Source of the DNA: GCA-2705995 sp965661625
GTDB lineage: Bacteria; Bacteroidota; Bacteroidia; Flavobacteriales_G; Salibacteraceae
DNA: 64,000 bases
Assembly (NCBI GenBank): GCA_965661625.1
Contig: CBFIEM010000001.1
Location: 62,001-126,000, forward strand
Direction of reading: 5' to 3'
A program made the position numbers and the translations under genes. The notes under the pieces were generated by a model. That model had not been told where the DNA came from and made no database searches. It saw nothing but the letters and a program-made list of their open reading frames with translations. Numbering within the stretch: the stretch's first letter is position 1; every line of letters begins with the position of its first letter. Positions 51,517 to 59,192 of the stretch are shown here, piece after piece.

Positions 51517-52201
51517 GCTTTTTAAATGCTTCGAAAAGCCAAACATTCATCATGATAAGTAGCATGCCGTAAAAAGTATCCTCCAAAGGAATAGTACCCA
51601 TCCTTAGCCCCATAAACACCTCTGGATTGTACCAAACAACCTCTTCGGAAACACCTGTTCCAGTTAAGATTCCATTCACCCCGAAAAACCCGATAAGTCC
51701 AACGGCATAGGCCCGGTAAAACTTCCCCATCCAGCTGAAGCGTTTCCATTGAACAAAGGCCAAAAATATCACGTTAAATAAAAAGTTCCAGAAGGTGTAA
51801 GGCTTATCGTAATGAATAACCAATAATACCAGCATGATTGCCATTAACGCGCCATTCAAAAAAGGTGCGATGCGATCGATTGTCTGGGATTTCGGAAAAA
51901 AGTAATTGAGTACCTCATAAATGAAGACACATGCAAAGGGAACCGAAAAAAAGAAAAGCCATTCCCCGAGGGGAAGCTCAAAAAAAGAAAGTCCAGATAA
52001 ATACAATGGATTGAAACCCCAATATCCACGCGCTGTAAAGATGATATCCCATACTAAAAAGAAGGCCCCTACAAGTGCTATGGCTGGGAACAAACGATAC
52101 CACTTTTGAGCGTACCCAACACGTGGTTCAAACGATCGAATAAACGGAATAAAAAGCGTAGCTGCATTTAGAAGCAGGTAGAGCCAAGGAGTCTCCATCA
52201 A
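51503..52201 (-). CDS. crtY: Lycopene cyclase (CrtYcd-type, two fused domains)
   Basis: Cyclises an end of lycopene to a beta-ring. A 232-residue polytopic membrane protein with two tandem lycopene-cyclase domains, the fungal/actinobacterial CrtYc-CrtYd fusion type rather than the flavoprotein CrtY. Domain 1: FLVWDIIFTARGYWGFNPLYLSG then LPLGEWLFFFSVPFACVFIYE; domain 2: NGILTGTG, VVWYNPEVFMGLRMGTIPLEDTFYGM. Odd: domain 1 has LPLGEW where the family usually reads LPxEEW, so one of two conserved acids is Gly. It is last in the crt operon, overlapping crtZ by 4 bp. The start is ATG 52201 or the adjacent ATG. Confidence 0.93.
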   Translation of the reverse strand: MMETPWLYLLLNAATLFIPFIRSFEPRVGYAQKWYRLFPAIALVGAFFLVWDIIFTARGYWGFNPLYLSGLSFFELPLGEWLFFFSVPFACVFIYEVLNYFFPKSQTIDRIAPFLNGALMAIMLVLLVIHYDKPYTFWNFLFNVIFLAFVQWKRFSWMGKFYRAYAVGLIGFFGVNGILTGTGVSEEVVWYNPEVFMGLRMGTIPLEDTFYGMLLIMMNVWLFEAFKKPNKR

Positions 52202-52677
52202 GCAGTTGCTGATTGTTTGCGTTTTTTATACGCTTGTTTCAAAAAATTAAATGGAATCACCAGCATACCAAAACACTCTCCATCCTCTTTGTCCTTGTAT
52301 TTATGATGTACATTATGCGCTTGGCGAATGGCTTTAAAGTAAGGGTGTTTTGCTCCCCTAAACCACTTAAAACGCTGATGAATGAATACATCATGCACCA
52401 AGAAGTAACATATTCCATAACATAAAATCCCAACACCTACGTAGAGTCGCCAATCATTTCCATTCATCATTCCAAACATGGTAAAAAGCCAGCTTGGAAC
52501 TGCAAAGATTGTAAAGAAGAAATCGTTCTTTTCGAAAAACCCGGGTTCTTTTTGATGATGATCCTTGTGGAAATACCAAAGAAATCCGTGCATTACATAT
52601 TTATGGGTAAACCAAGCCATAAACTCCATAAACCAGAAGGTTGCAACTGTAATTAGAATGCCGAAGTAAATGTTCAT
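52198..52677 (-). CDS. crtZ: Beta-carotene 3-hydroxylase
   Basis: Di-iron membrane hydroxylase that adds the 3-hydroxyl to the beta-ring. 159 residues, four hydrophobic segments. The histidine motifs are complete: HKYVMHGFLWYFHKDHHQ, HDVFIHQRFKW and HNVHHKYKDKEDGE. Family knowledge: in the myxol/saproxanthin route this acts on the ring after CrtY. Overlaps of 4 bp on both sides with crtY and cruF indicate tight translational coupling. Sterol desaturase relatives are longer; the length and motif spacing fit CrtZ. Confidence 0.94.
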   Translation of the reverse strand: MNIYFGILITVATFWFMEFMAWFTHKYVMHGFLWYFHKDHHQKEPGFFEKNDFFFTIFAVPSWLFTMFGMMNGNDWRLYVGVGILCYGICYFLVHDVFIHQRFKWFRGAKHPYFKAIRQAHNVHHKYKDKEDGECFGMLVIPFNFLKQAYKKRKQSATA

Positions 52678-53306
52678 CTCAGTGTAAAGTTAAGCATCAA
52701 AAAGAATACTACTTGAATGATATACAGACTAACAGCTACTTTGTTCGCTCGTTGAAAAGGCAATGCATTCCAAATCCAATGAATACAAAAGGCAATGCCA
52801 AACCAGGCTAGGTAATTTTGAATGGGTACCATTTCTGCATCCCATGCCCACATGTTCATCTCAGGAGCAACAGGCTCAATCAGGAGGTCTAGGCCAACCA
52901 TAAATAAGGCTCCTAGCGCAGCTTTTCCCAGGCTAGGTAAGCTCGTTCCCGCTGCGATGGCATTGGTTCCTGCGACTAAAATTAACCAGTTTACACCAAT
53001 TAAGAGTGGCGTCTTTGCGAGCTTTATTCCGAGCGCATCTAAGTACCAATAAGAGCCAAATGGAATTCCCGTATTTACTCCTACTACCTCAATAGCAAAT
53101 CCGATTAAATAGGCCACCAAAAATGCGATCCATGCCATTACATTAAGCTCGTGATAGCCCAATAAAATTACAACCAAGGAAATGAGCAGGTTTACGGGGG
53201 TGAGTTGCTGGAAAAGTTCTGCATACGGGGCACTCATGCCTGCCAATCCAACTGTATGGAGAACTGCTAAAATTACGATTAGCACATTGGGAGATAACCG
53301 TTTCAT
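52674..53306 (-). CDS. cruF: Carotenoid 1,2-hydratase (CruF)
   Basis: Adds water to the psi-end of gamma-carotene or lycopene, giving the 1'-hydroxyl of myxol-type carotenoids. A 210-residue membrane protein with about seven hydrophobic helices. Family marks: FLVAYLIGFAIEVVGVNTGIPFGSYWYLDALGIKLAKTPLLIGVNWLIL with conserved Glu and G.PFG.Y, and GLDLLIEPVAPEMNMWAW. This is the CruF/DUF422 family, also called bisanhydrobacterioruberin hydratase in archaea. Operon position between crtD and crtZ, with 4-bp overlaps, supports this role. Confidence 0.92.
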   Translation of the reverse strand: MKRLSPNVLIVILAVLHTVGLAGMSAPYAELFQQLTPVNLLISLVVILLGYHELNVMAWIAFLVAYLIGFAIEVVGVNTGIPFGSYWYLDALGIKLAKTPLLIGVNWLILVAGTNAIAAGTSLPSLGKAALGALFMVGLDLLIEPVAPEMNMWAWDAEMVPIQNYLAWFGIAFCIHWIWNALPFQRANKVAVSLYIIQVVFFLMLNFTLR

Positions 53307-54763
53307 ACGTTCACTGACTCACTCATTATTTTTGCCGATCGTAAACACAAAGGTATGCCTCCTCCGGGATGAACACTACCTCCTACAAAATATAAACCCG
53401 CAATGGATTTCGAAAAATTAGGGTGACGCATAAACGCAGCCCATTTGCTATTGGAGCTTGTTCCGTAAAGGGAACCTTGAAGTGAGCCCGTTTTGGTTTC
53501 AATGGTTTTTGGAGTAAGTATAGACTCTGATTCAATGCATTTGGCTAGATCCACATCCAAAACTCGGTTTAGCTTGCGTACGATTGCATCGCGGATGAAA
53601 GTTCGTTGATTCTCCCAATCTTGACCTTGATCCCTTGGAGCATTAACCATTACAAACCAATTCTCTTTCCCTTCTGGAGCATCTTCCGTGCGGTATTTAG
53701 AAGAGATATGGACATACACTGTTGGGTCACTGTAGATGTTCTCCCCATTAAACAAAGCATCAAATTCCGCAGCGTAATCACTGCTAAAGAAAATGTTGTG
53801 CAAATCAAGTTGCTCAAAGGTTCGGTTCACTCCCCAGTAGAAAATAAATGCAGAACTGCTGCGCTCCTGACTAAGGGTGCGTTCAGGTGCTTTTTGATAG
53901 GGAAGTAAGTTGCGATAAGTGCTCACTACATCCATATTGGAGACTACCAAGTCTGCGCTGTAAGTTGCGTTAGATGTTGTAACACCAACAGCCTGCTTGT
54001 TTTCAACTTGAATAGATGCAACGGGCTCATTGTACTTAAACTCAACTCCCAAATCGACAGCCAGCCTCACTAAGGAACTGGTTATAGCATGCATTCCGCC
54101 TTGCGGAAATGCCGCGCCAATGGTATGTTCCAAATGCGGAATCATGGTTAAAATACCTGGAGCACGATAGGGATCGCTACCGTTGTATGTAGCAAATCGG
54201 TTGAACAGTTGCACGAGTTTTGGATCTTCAAAAGCTCCCTCATTGCGACGATTCATACTCTGTAGCATATGAAACTTACCCATATGACCTACTGCATTGA
54301 TTACCTGTGGCGAAAAGAAATTGCGCCACTTATGTAAGCTTTGCTCTAAAAAAACTGGGGCCGTTTTGGTGTAGGTAAATTCAGCCTGCTCAAAGTAGCG
54401 TTGTACCTGCTCGGCTGAACATTGAAATACCCGACTAGCTTTTTCTGCAAAGTCCCGTGGATTGGAAGGAGCAAAAAATGTCACCCCATCATCCCAGAAA
54501 TAATGACAAGCCGTATCCAGTTTCTCGTAATTGAAATATGCTTCTGGTCGTCTTCCTGCTAATTCAAAGAGCTCATCTACCAAATGTGGAAGTGTAAAAA
54601 GCGACGGCCCCGCGTCAAACCTAAAACCATGTTCTTTAAACTCAGCTAATTTCCCTCCTGGATAAGCGTTTGCCTCAAAAACAGCAACATCAATACCTTT
54701 CAACTTCAGGCGAATGGAAGAAGCAATGCCGGCAATTCCAGCTCCTATTACAACAGCTTTCAC
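53303..54763 (-). CDS. crtD: 1-hydroxycarotenoid 3,4-desaturase (CrtD), phytoene-desaturase family
   Basis: FAD-dependent carotene desaturase/isomerase-type enzyme. 486 residues. Seen: the FAD motif KAVVIGAGIAGIASSIRLKLKG followed by VFEANAYPGGKLAEF, GFRFDAGPSLFTLP, FNRFATYNGSDPYRAPGIL, and C-terminal GLYFVGGSVHPGGGIPLCLRSAKI. The middle (SSSAFIFYWGVNRTFEQLDLHNIFFSSDY) resembles flavobacterial CrtD more than CrtI, and the CruF-CrtZ-CrtY neighbours fit the 3',4'-desaturation step. Start is GTG 54763, 4 bp after the preceding stop; earlier in-frame codons overlap that gene. CrtI cannot be ruled out. No crtB or second desaturase is seen in the window. Confidence 0.88.
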   Translation of the reverse strand: MKAVVIGAGIAGIASSIRLKLKGIDVAVFEANAYPGGKLAEFKEHGFRFDAGPSLFTLPHLVDELFELAGRRPEAYFNYEKLDTACHYFWDDGVTFFAPSNPRDFAEKASRVFQCSAEQVQRYFEQAEFTYTKTAPVFLEQSLHKWRNFFSPQVINAVGHMGKFHMLQSMNRRNEGAFEDPKLVQLFNRFATYNGSDPYRAPGILTMIPHLEHTIGAAFPQGGMHAITSSLVRLAVDLGVEFKYNEPVASIQVENKQAVGVTTSNATYSADLVVSNMDVVSTYRNLLPYQKAPERTLSQERSSSAFIFYWGVNRTFEQLDLHNIFFSSDYAAEFDALFNGENIYSDPTVYVHISSKYRTEDAPEGKENWFVMVNAPRDQGQDWENQRTFIRDAIVRKLNRVLDVDLAKCIESESILTPKTIETKTGSLQGSLYGTSSNSKWAAFMRHPNFSKSIAGLYFVGGSVHPGGGIPLCLRSAKIMSESVNV

Positions 54764-54767
54764 GGCA

Positions 54768-55295
54768 TCAAGATAAAGAACATGCTGCCAACTTACTGTA
54801 ATTCGGCCTGTCGGAGGCCAGCTTGTGCACAAAAGAGCGCAAAACCTTTCCGCGATGAATAAGAAATATACCTGGCATTTGAAAACCATTACCGCTCAAA
54901 GGACCTACCATATGGCCCTCTAGTAATCCCGCAGCCATGCCGCGCAACCATACTCGTAGCCCAAATAATTGGCGAAATGAACCTTTTTTCAGGTTGAAAA
55001 TATCATAAAGCTCCAAATTCGGATCAGAGATTCGGTGTAAATCTTCCAAACCGTAGATTTTCATCATTTTTTCTGCGTGCGATTCAGCTACCTGATGAAC
55101 GAGCACTATTTCTGCACCTGCGGCCTCTATAGCCGCTCTTTCCTTATTCATGTCGGCGAGTGCCTCCCTGCAAAACGTGCACCCAAAATGGCGCAGAAAG
55201 ACCAACATTACTTTTCTGGTTTCTCCGAGATCCGCTAATGAATCACCACGGTTTGTGGTGCAAGCTAATATGTCTTTTAATCCTTCGATTTGCAT
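54768..55295 (-). CDS. Peroxiredoxin-like (AhpC/TSA, PRXL2/SelL-like) protein at head of crt operon
   Basis: A 175-residue thioredoxin-fold protein. The active site is HFGCTFCREALADM with a CxxC pair near 36-39; then IVLVHQVAESHAEKMMKIYGL, ISDPNLELYDIFNLKKGSF and GIFLIHRGKVLRSF. No signal peptide. The sequence matches the 'peroxiredoxin-like 2' (formerly AhpC/TSA) group; the reductant is unknown. The start is ATG 55295, as the codons to 55328 encode no conserved sequence. It ends 4 bp before the crtD GTG, so it is the first gene of a five-gene coupled operon. A redox or photo-oxidative-stress link to carotenoids is an inference. Confidence 0.88.
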   Translation of the reverse strand: MQIEGLKDILACTTNRGDSLADLGETRKVMLVFLRHFGCTFCREALADMNKERAAIEAAGAEIVLVHQVAESHAEKMMKIYGLEDLHRISDPNLELYDIFNLKKGSFRQLFGLRVWLRGMAAGLLEGHMVGPLSGNGFQMPGIFLIHRGKVLRSFVHKLASDRPNYSKLAACSLS

Positions 55296-55394
55296 AATTG
55301 AATACTTCCTAAACACACGATTTGCCAAAAGTGTTCATTCAAAATCACAATCAGGCCTTTTAAACATCTTTAGTACCACTTTGGTTTAAATACT

Positions 55395-55946
55395 ATGAAG
55401 AACGTCAGTCTGAAATTGATTTTTGTACTGTGGTTTTTAGCAATGATCGCTTTTGCCTTCATCACCAATCCTGAGCATAAGCCTATTCGAATGGATGAAG
55501 TGAGTTTCAAAGCACTCGAGAGCGAATCACTTTACTTCAAAAATGTGCGGCAATTTTACTACGCTTTGGAGGAGCGAGAGGATGCCCAGTTTGAATTATT
55601 TACGTTGCGTAGCTTAGCGAACTACAAGCGCGATGAGCAATTTCTTCCCATAATTGTAAATAATTGGCGTATGGATGAAGCCTATTTAAAATTTGAACAT
55701 CCCGCGTTAGATCAGGGTGAGGGAATGAAATTCGTGACATCAAATGCAGACACATTTGAACTAAACAGGCAGACCAGTTTTGATCAGTTTTTGCTTGGGG
55801 TTAAGCTCTACACTGCCATTGCCGATGAAGCAGAAATTTACCACCTCAAAGGCGAACGCGCTGAGCCGCTGTTTTTAAACGGCAATGAACGAAACGCGTT
55901 CATGAAAACACTCAAAGATTACTACAAATTAGTAGGTAAACTGTAA
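55395..55946 (+). CDS. Hypothetical membrane-anchored or secreted protein
   Basis: A 183-residue protein of no family I recognise. One N-terminal hydrophobic stretch (LKLIFVLWFLAMIAFAFIT, about 6-24) can be a signal anchor or uncleaved signal; the rest is soluble, acidic and mixed alpha/beta (EVSFKALESESLYFKNVRQFYYALEEREDAQFELFTLRSL, then MKFVTSNADTFELN). The ALEEREDAQFELF stretch is charged and amphipathic. Start ATG 55395. It sits alone on the plus strand, diverging from the carotenoid operon and ending 1 bp before the stop of the DASH gene (55947), so the two converge end to end. Confidence 0.82.
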   Translation: MKNVSLKLIFVLWFLAMIAFAFITNPEHKPIRMDEVSFKALESESLYFKNVRQFYYALEEREDAQFELFTLRSLANYKRDEQFLPIIVNNWRMDEAYLKFEHPALDQGEGMKFVTSNADTFELNRQTSFDQFLLGVKLYTAIADEAEIYHLKGERAEPLFLNGNERNAFMKTLKDYYKLVGKL

Positions 55947-57341
55947 TTACCAACGGGGTGAGCAGTAAATTGGTGCTTCGTAGGTTTGAGGTAAGGGTGC
56001 GCCAGACAAATAGGGCTGATGCACAAACGCACCACTTACCTGTTCAATTTCAGGAATCCAATGCCTCACAAACGCTCCATCCGGATCGTAGCCTTTTGCC
56101 TGTTTAATCACATTAAAATACCGCTGTTTGCGTGGGTCTGTTCCAACACCAGCAACGTAATTCCAATTGCACCAATTACTGTAAACATCGTAATCTATTA
56201 ACTGCTGTTCAAACCAAGCTGCACCCCAACGCCAGTCTTGCTTTAGGTCATGAACCAAAAAGCTCGCAACATTCTGTCTTCCTCGATTACTCATGAAGCC
56301 CGTTTGCGCCAACTCCCGCATATTTGCATCAATGAAAGGAATGCCAGTTTCTCCCCTTTTCCAAGCTTCAAACCAGCTTTCGTTTGGCTGAGCCTCCGGA
56401 ATATTGACTTGAATACCCGATTTGCTGAAAATAGCTGCCCCATACTTAGAAGCGTGAAATCGAAAAAAATCGCGCCACTGAAGTTCAAAATATATCCAAT
56501 AAGTGCTCGCGTTACTGCCGTGGATGCGTTCAAAGTCCTTTAACCTCCAGTATATGGTTCGCGGTGATATGCATCCCCATGCTAACCACGGAGAAAACTT
56601 TGTGCTGTAATCCATTCCCAGCAATCCGTTGCGCGTTTCCTTATAGGATTTAGGTCGTTCTGGTTTACTAAAATACCAACTCAAATGAGCGAAGGCAGCA
56701 TTACTTCCCCCTTTAAATTTTTTAGTCTTTGGGAATGATTTCGGTGGCTGCTGCTCATTAAATTTTGCCCTATTTGACCTTAAGGCTGTGCACGAATCTG
56801 GCAATGGAGGAATAACAGGCTTTGCCATCAATGCAGGAATAACGGCTTGTTTTTCTGCTTGTTTTCGAAATTTCGTAAACACATTTGGCAAAGAAGCTAC
56901 TGGTGTTGGCAGTTCAGCCCTGTTGTACAAATCTCCCGAATGGACTGAGTTAAATTCCACCGTTGGAAAAGCCTGTTTCAAGCGGTTTATTAACTCTTGT
57001 TCTTCAACTGCATCCTCTTCGCTGTAGAAGATGCTATCAAAATCAATGATTTCCTTTATCGCTTCAAGTACTTGAACCGAGTCGCCAGTGAAGGTGAATA
57101 AATCACTCTGTTCTTCGCGCAATTGCTTTTTAAGGTCTGTTACCGATTCGTGATAAAAAACAGCCTGGTGCTGACCAATACGACCCATACTAAACTGGGT
57201 AGATTCCCACCAGGTATCGTCTTTGATACACACAGGTAATAGCGTCTTTGATTCAACGCATGCTTTGTGCAGCGCAGGGTGATCTGCAATGCGTAAATCT
57301 TTGTAAAATAGAAAAACAGAGGTGCGGTATTTCATTACCAT
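55947..57341 (-). CDS. DASH-family cryptochrome/photolyase
   Basis: A 464-residue flavoprotein of the cry-DASH group, whose studied members repair cyclobutane dimers in single-stranded DNA. Seen: KYRTSVFLFYKDLRIADHPALHKAC at the start, the DASH-type TKFRKQAEK...LP, FKFSPWLAWGCISPRTIYW-like segment (from YSTKFSPWL), YFELQWRDFFRFHASKYG, the FAD region TGIPFIDANMRELAQTGFMSNRGRQNVASFLVHDL and YDVYSNWCNWNYVAGVGTDPRKQRYFNV. Trp-rich electron-transfer residues are retained here. Start ATG 57341 or 57335. It lies downstream of the DUF2256 mini-gene and photolyase-like gene on the same strand. Confidence 0.93.
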   Translation of the reverse strand: MVMKYRTSVFLFYKDLRIADHPALHKACVESKTLLPVCIKDDTWWESTQFSMGRIGQHQAVFYHESVTDLKKQLREEQSDLFTFTGDSVQVLEAIKEIIDFDSIFYSEEDAVEEQELINRLKQAFPTVEFNSVHSGDLYNRAELPTPVASLPNVFTKFRKQAEKQAVIPALMAKPVIPPLPDSCTALRSNRAKFNEQQPPKSFPKTKKFKGGSNAAFAHLSWYFSKPERPKSYKETRNGLLGMDYSTKFSPWLAWGCISPRTIYWRLKDFERIHGSNASTYWIYFELQWRDFFRFHASKYGAAIFSKSGIQVNIPEAQPNESWFEAWKRGETGIPFIDANMRELAQTGFMSNRGRQNVASFLVHDLKQDWRWGAAWFEQQLIDYDVYSNWCNWNYVAGVGTDPRKQRYFNVIKQAKGYDPDGAFVRHWIPEIEQVSGAFVHQPYLSGAPLPQTYEAPIYCSPRW

Positions 57342-57372
57342 GTAACAGCGAAAGCGCACATGGGTTTACCGA

Positions 57373-57453
57373 TTATACAATTGAATTAACCACCGCAACG
57401 ATGATTAATAGAACAAGACTAAAGGTGACTAGCTTTTTCATATAACTACTCAT
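57373..57453 (-). CDS. Possible 26-residue membrane mini-protein
   Basis: ATG 57453 opens a 26-codon ORF (MSSYMKKLVTFSLVLLIIVA then VVNSIV); an internal ATG at 57441 gives 22 residues. One hydrophobic helix after a basic start. It sits between the DUF2256 gene and the DASH gene, same strand. Very short; it could be chance. Confidence 0.3.
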   Translation of the reverse strand: MSSYMKKLVTFSLVLLIIVAVVNSIV

Positions 57454-57483
57454 GAAAACGCAGTGTCTATTTAAAAGGTTTGG

Positions 57484-57627
57484 TCAAACAGAATTTTTAT
57501 TCCTTCTGCAACGCTCACTGCAGTATATCACCTTATCCCATTCTCGTTTCCACTTTTTCCGCCATTTGAAGGGCCGGCCGCAAGACTTACACGTCTTTTC
57601 TGGTAGGTTTACTTTTTTATGAGCCAT
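57484..57627 (-). CDS. DUF2256 zinc-ribbon mini-protein
   Basis: A 47-residue protein: MAHKKVNLPEKTCKSCGRPF, then WRKKWKREWDKVIYCSERCRR. This is the DUF2256 family pattern (K.C..C.RPF.WRKKW...WD.V.YCS.RCR) with four cysteines (13, 16, 36, 40) placed for one zinc. It is strongly basic, so nucleic-acid or partner binding is plausible. Start ATG 57627 overlaps the end of the photolyase-like gene by 11 bp, implying translational coupling. DUF2256 proteins occur beside cryptochrome/photolyase genes in many bacteria (recollection), and this arrangement agrees. Function unknown. The gene is easily missed because of its size. Confidence 0.85.
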   Translation of the reverse strand: MAHKKVNLPEKTCKSCGRPFKWRKKWKREWDKVIYCSERCRRNKNSV

Positions 57628-59080
57628 CGCGATTGGGTAACGTATGTTTTTTCACAATGCGCTTTGCCTCTCGTTTTACTTCAGCAACCTTGCGTAATTT
57701 CCAAAGCTTATCTCTTGCTTGTTTACCTGTAATGGCAATATCCACACAAGGTAAGGGGTAATCAATACCGGGCTGGAAATTTAATAGGAGGGATTCAATG
57801 GGAGGGATTTTATGTGGTTCATGAATAAAAGCAGTGGGAACCTCCTGCAATTCGGGAACCCATTTGCGAATAAAATCACCCTTAGGGTCATGTTCTTGCG
57901 CTTGTTTAATCGGGTTGTAGATACGAATCGTATTCACACCGGTTAATCCAGCTTGCATCTGAAACTGTGGGTAATGTATTCCCGGTTCAAAATCTAAAAA
58001 CTGACGCGCTAAAAATGCGGACCCCGACTTCCATGGTTGCCACAGGTGGTGCGCTAAAAAACTAACCACCATAGCCCGCATCCTAAAGTTTAAATACCCC
58101 GTTGCAACAACACATCGCATGCAAGCATCTACAAGCGGAAATCCTGTAGTTCCTGTTTCCCATTTCGCCAATAGTTGCTCGTCCAAAACTTGCTTTAAGT
58201 CTGCATAACCGCGATTATAGGTTTCGAACTCCATTTCACATTCCATTTCAAACTTTTGAATGAAATGGCAATGCCAATGGAGCCGTTGTTGAAATGTATT
58301 CAATGCACGTTTGTGGGGCACCTCTTCTTTGGCCGTTAAGTATGCCTGATATATTTGCCGAATACTCAAATTTCCCCAAGCGATGTATGGAGAAAGACGC
58401 GAGCAGCTTGTACGAGATTCAGCCGGCTTTGAAATCTGAGTGTGATAATTTCTACCGCGATTCTGAAAGAAACTCTTCATGTACTTGTGTGCACTCGACT
58501 CTCCCCCAGGCTGAAATAAAGCAGGTTGTTCCTGCCAGCTAGAAGGATAATTTGTTTCAGGGTAAAAACATGAATAGTCTAAAAATTGTGTTTGATCTAA
58601 TTTAGGTTGATCTAGTTCACTGTTCATTATTTGGTGCCATGACGCATTCCAGTTGACTCGATTCTTTCTTCCGCGTTGAATGCCATTAGCAGGGAACTCT
58701 TTCCACTTAACACCGTGTTCCAATACCCAGTTCCCAACTTGTTTGTCGCGCTCGTAGGTCGCCGCTACACCTACTTCTTCATAACTGTAAATCGCCAATT
58801 CATCTGCTCCTTTGCGGAAGTACTCAAAAACAGCAGTAGGGTTTCCACTGCAACGGTTAATGCGCGTGTTGTGTGCGTGAAGCTGTTTGTCCATATCATT
58901 TAAACTCGCAGTAACAAACTGCCAATGACGATCAGCGTAACACGGATGATTTATGAGGTCTGGCTCGGCAATAAATACCAAAATTACCTTGCCCTCTGCT
59001 TTGCAAGCTGCCTTCAAAGCAGCGTGATCACTAAGGCGTAAGTCACGTTTAAGCCAAACCAAGTTTACCTTTAACTTCAT
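57617..59080 (-). CDS. Divergent photolyase/cryptochrome-family protein
   Basis: A 487-residue homologue of class I photolyases. The N-terminal domain (VNLVWLKRDLRLSDHAALKAAC; YSYEEVGVAATYERDKQV) and the FAD domain (GTTGFPLVDACMRCVVATGYLNFRMRAMVVSFLAHHL, RIYNPIKQAQEHDPKGDFIRKWVPEL) are clear. Odd: where class I enzymes read ..NNGxWQW.. this reads GIHYPQFQMQAG, so the Asn that contacts flavin N5 and the FAD-proximal Trp of the electron-transfer triad are missing (the Trp is Phe). The middle Trp is kept in QPWKSG. It may be a light sensor or noncanonical repair enzyme. It overlaps DUF2256 by 11 bp. Start ATG 59080. Confidence 0.9.
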   Translation of the reverse strand: MKLKVNLVWLKRDLRLSDHAALKAACKAEGKVILVFIAEPDLINHPCYADRHWQFVTASLNDMDKQLHAHNTRINRCSGNPTAVFEYFRKGADELAIYSYEEVGVAATYERDKQVGNWVLEHGVKWKEFPANGIQRGRKNRVNWNASWHQIMNSELDQPKLDQTQFLDYSCFYPETNYPSSWQEQPALFQPGGESSAHKYMKSFFQNRGRNYHTQISKPAESRTSCSRLSPYIAWGNLSIRQIYQAYLTAKEEVPHKRALNTFQQRLHWHCHFIQKFEMECEMEFETYNRGYADLKQVLDEQLLAKWETGTTGFPLVDACMRCVVATGYLNFRMRAMVVSFLAHHLWQPWKSGSAFLARQFLDFEPGIHYPQFQMQAGLTGVNTIRIYNPIKQAQEHDPKGDFIRKWVPELQEVPTAFIHEPHKIPPIESLLLNFQPGIDYPLPCVDIAITGKQARDKLWKLRKVAEVKREAKRIVKKHTLPNRDGS

Positions 59081-59192
59081 TTGAAGTACAACAAATAATG
59101 AGGTTATAGGTTTTGCTTAACAAAACGATAAGCAGCACAACACTGGATACATTGGCCTTCCGATAAACGATTGCTTATTTTAGCCGCTCAAA

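Noticed and set aside
59110..59126. GTTTTG/CAAAAC inverted repeat between the photolyase and deacetylase genes
   Set aside because: Six-base A-T-rich arms with no matched promoter layout; too weak to call an operator.
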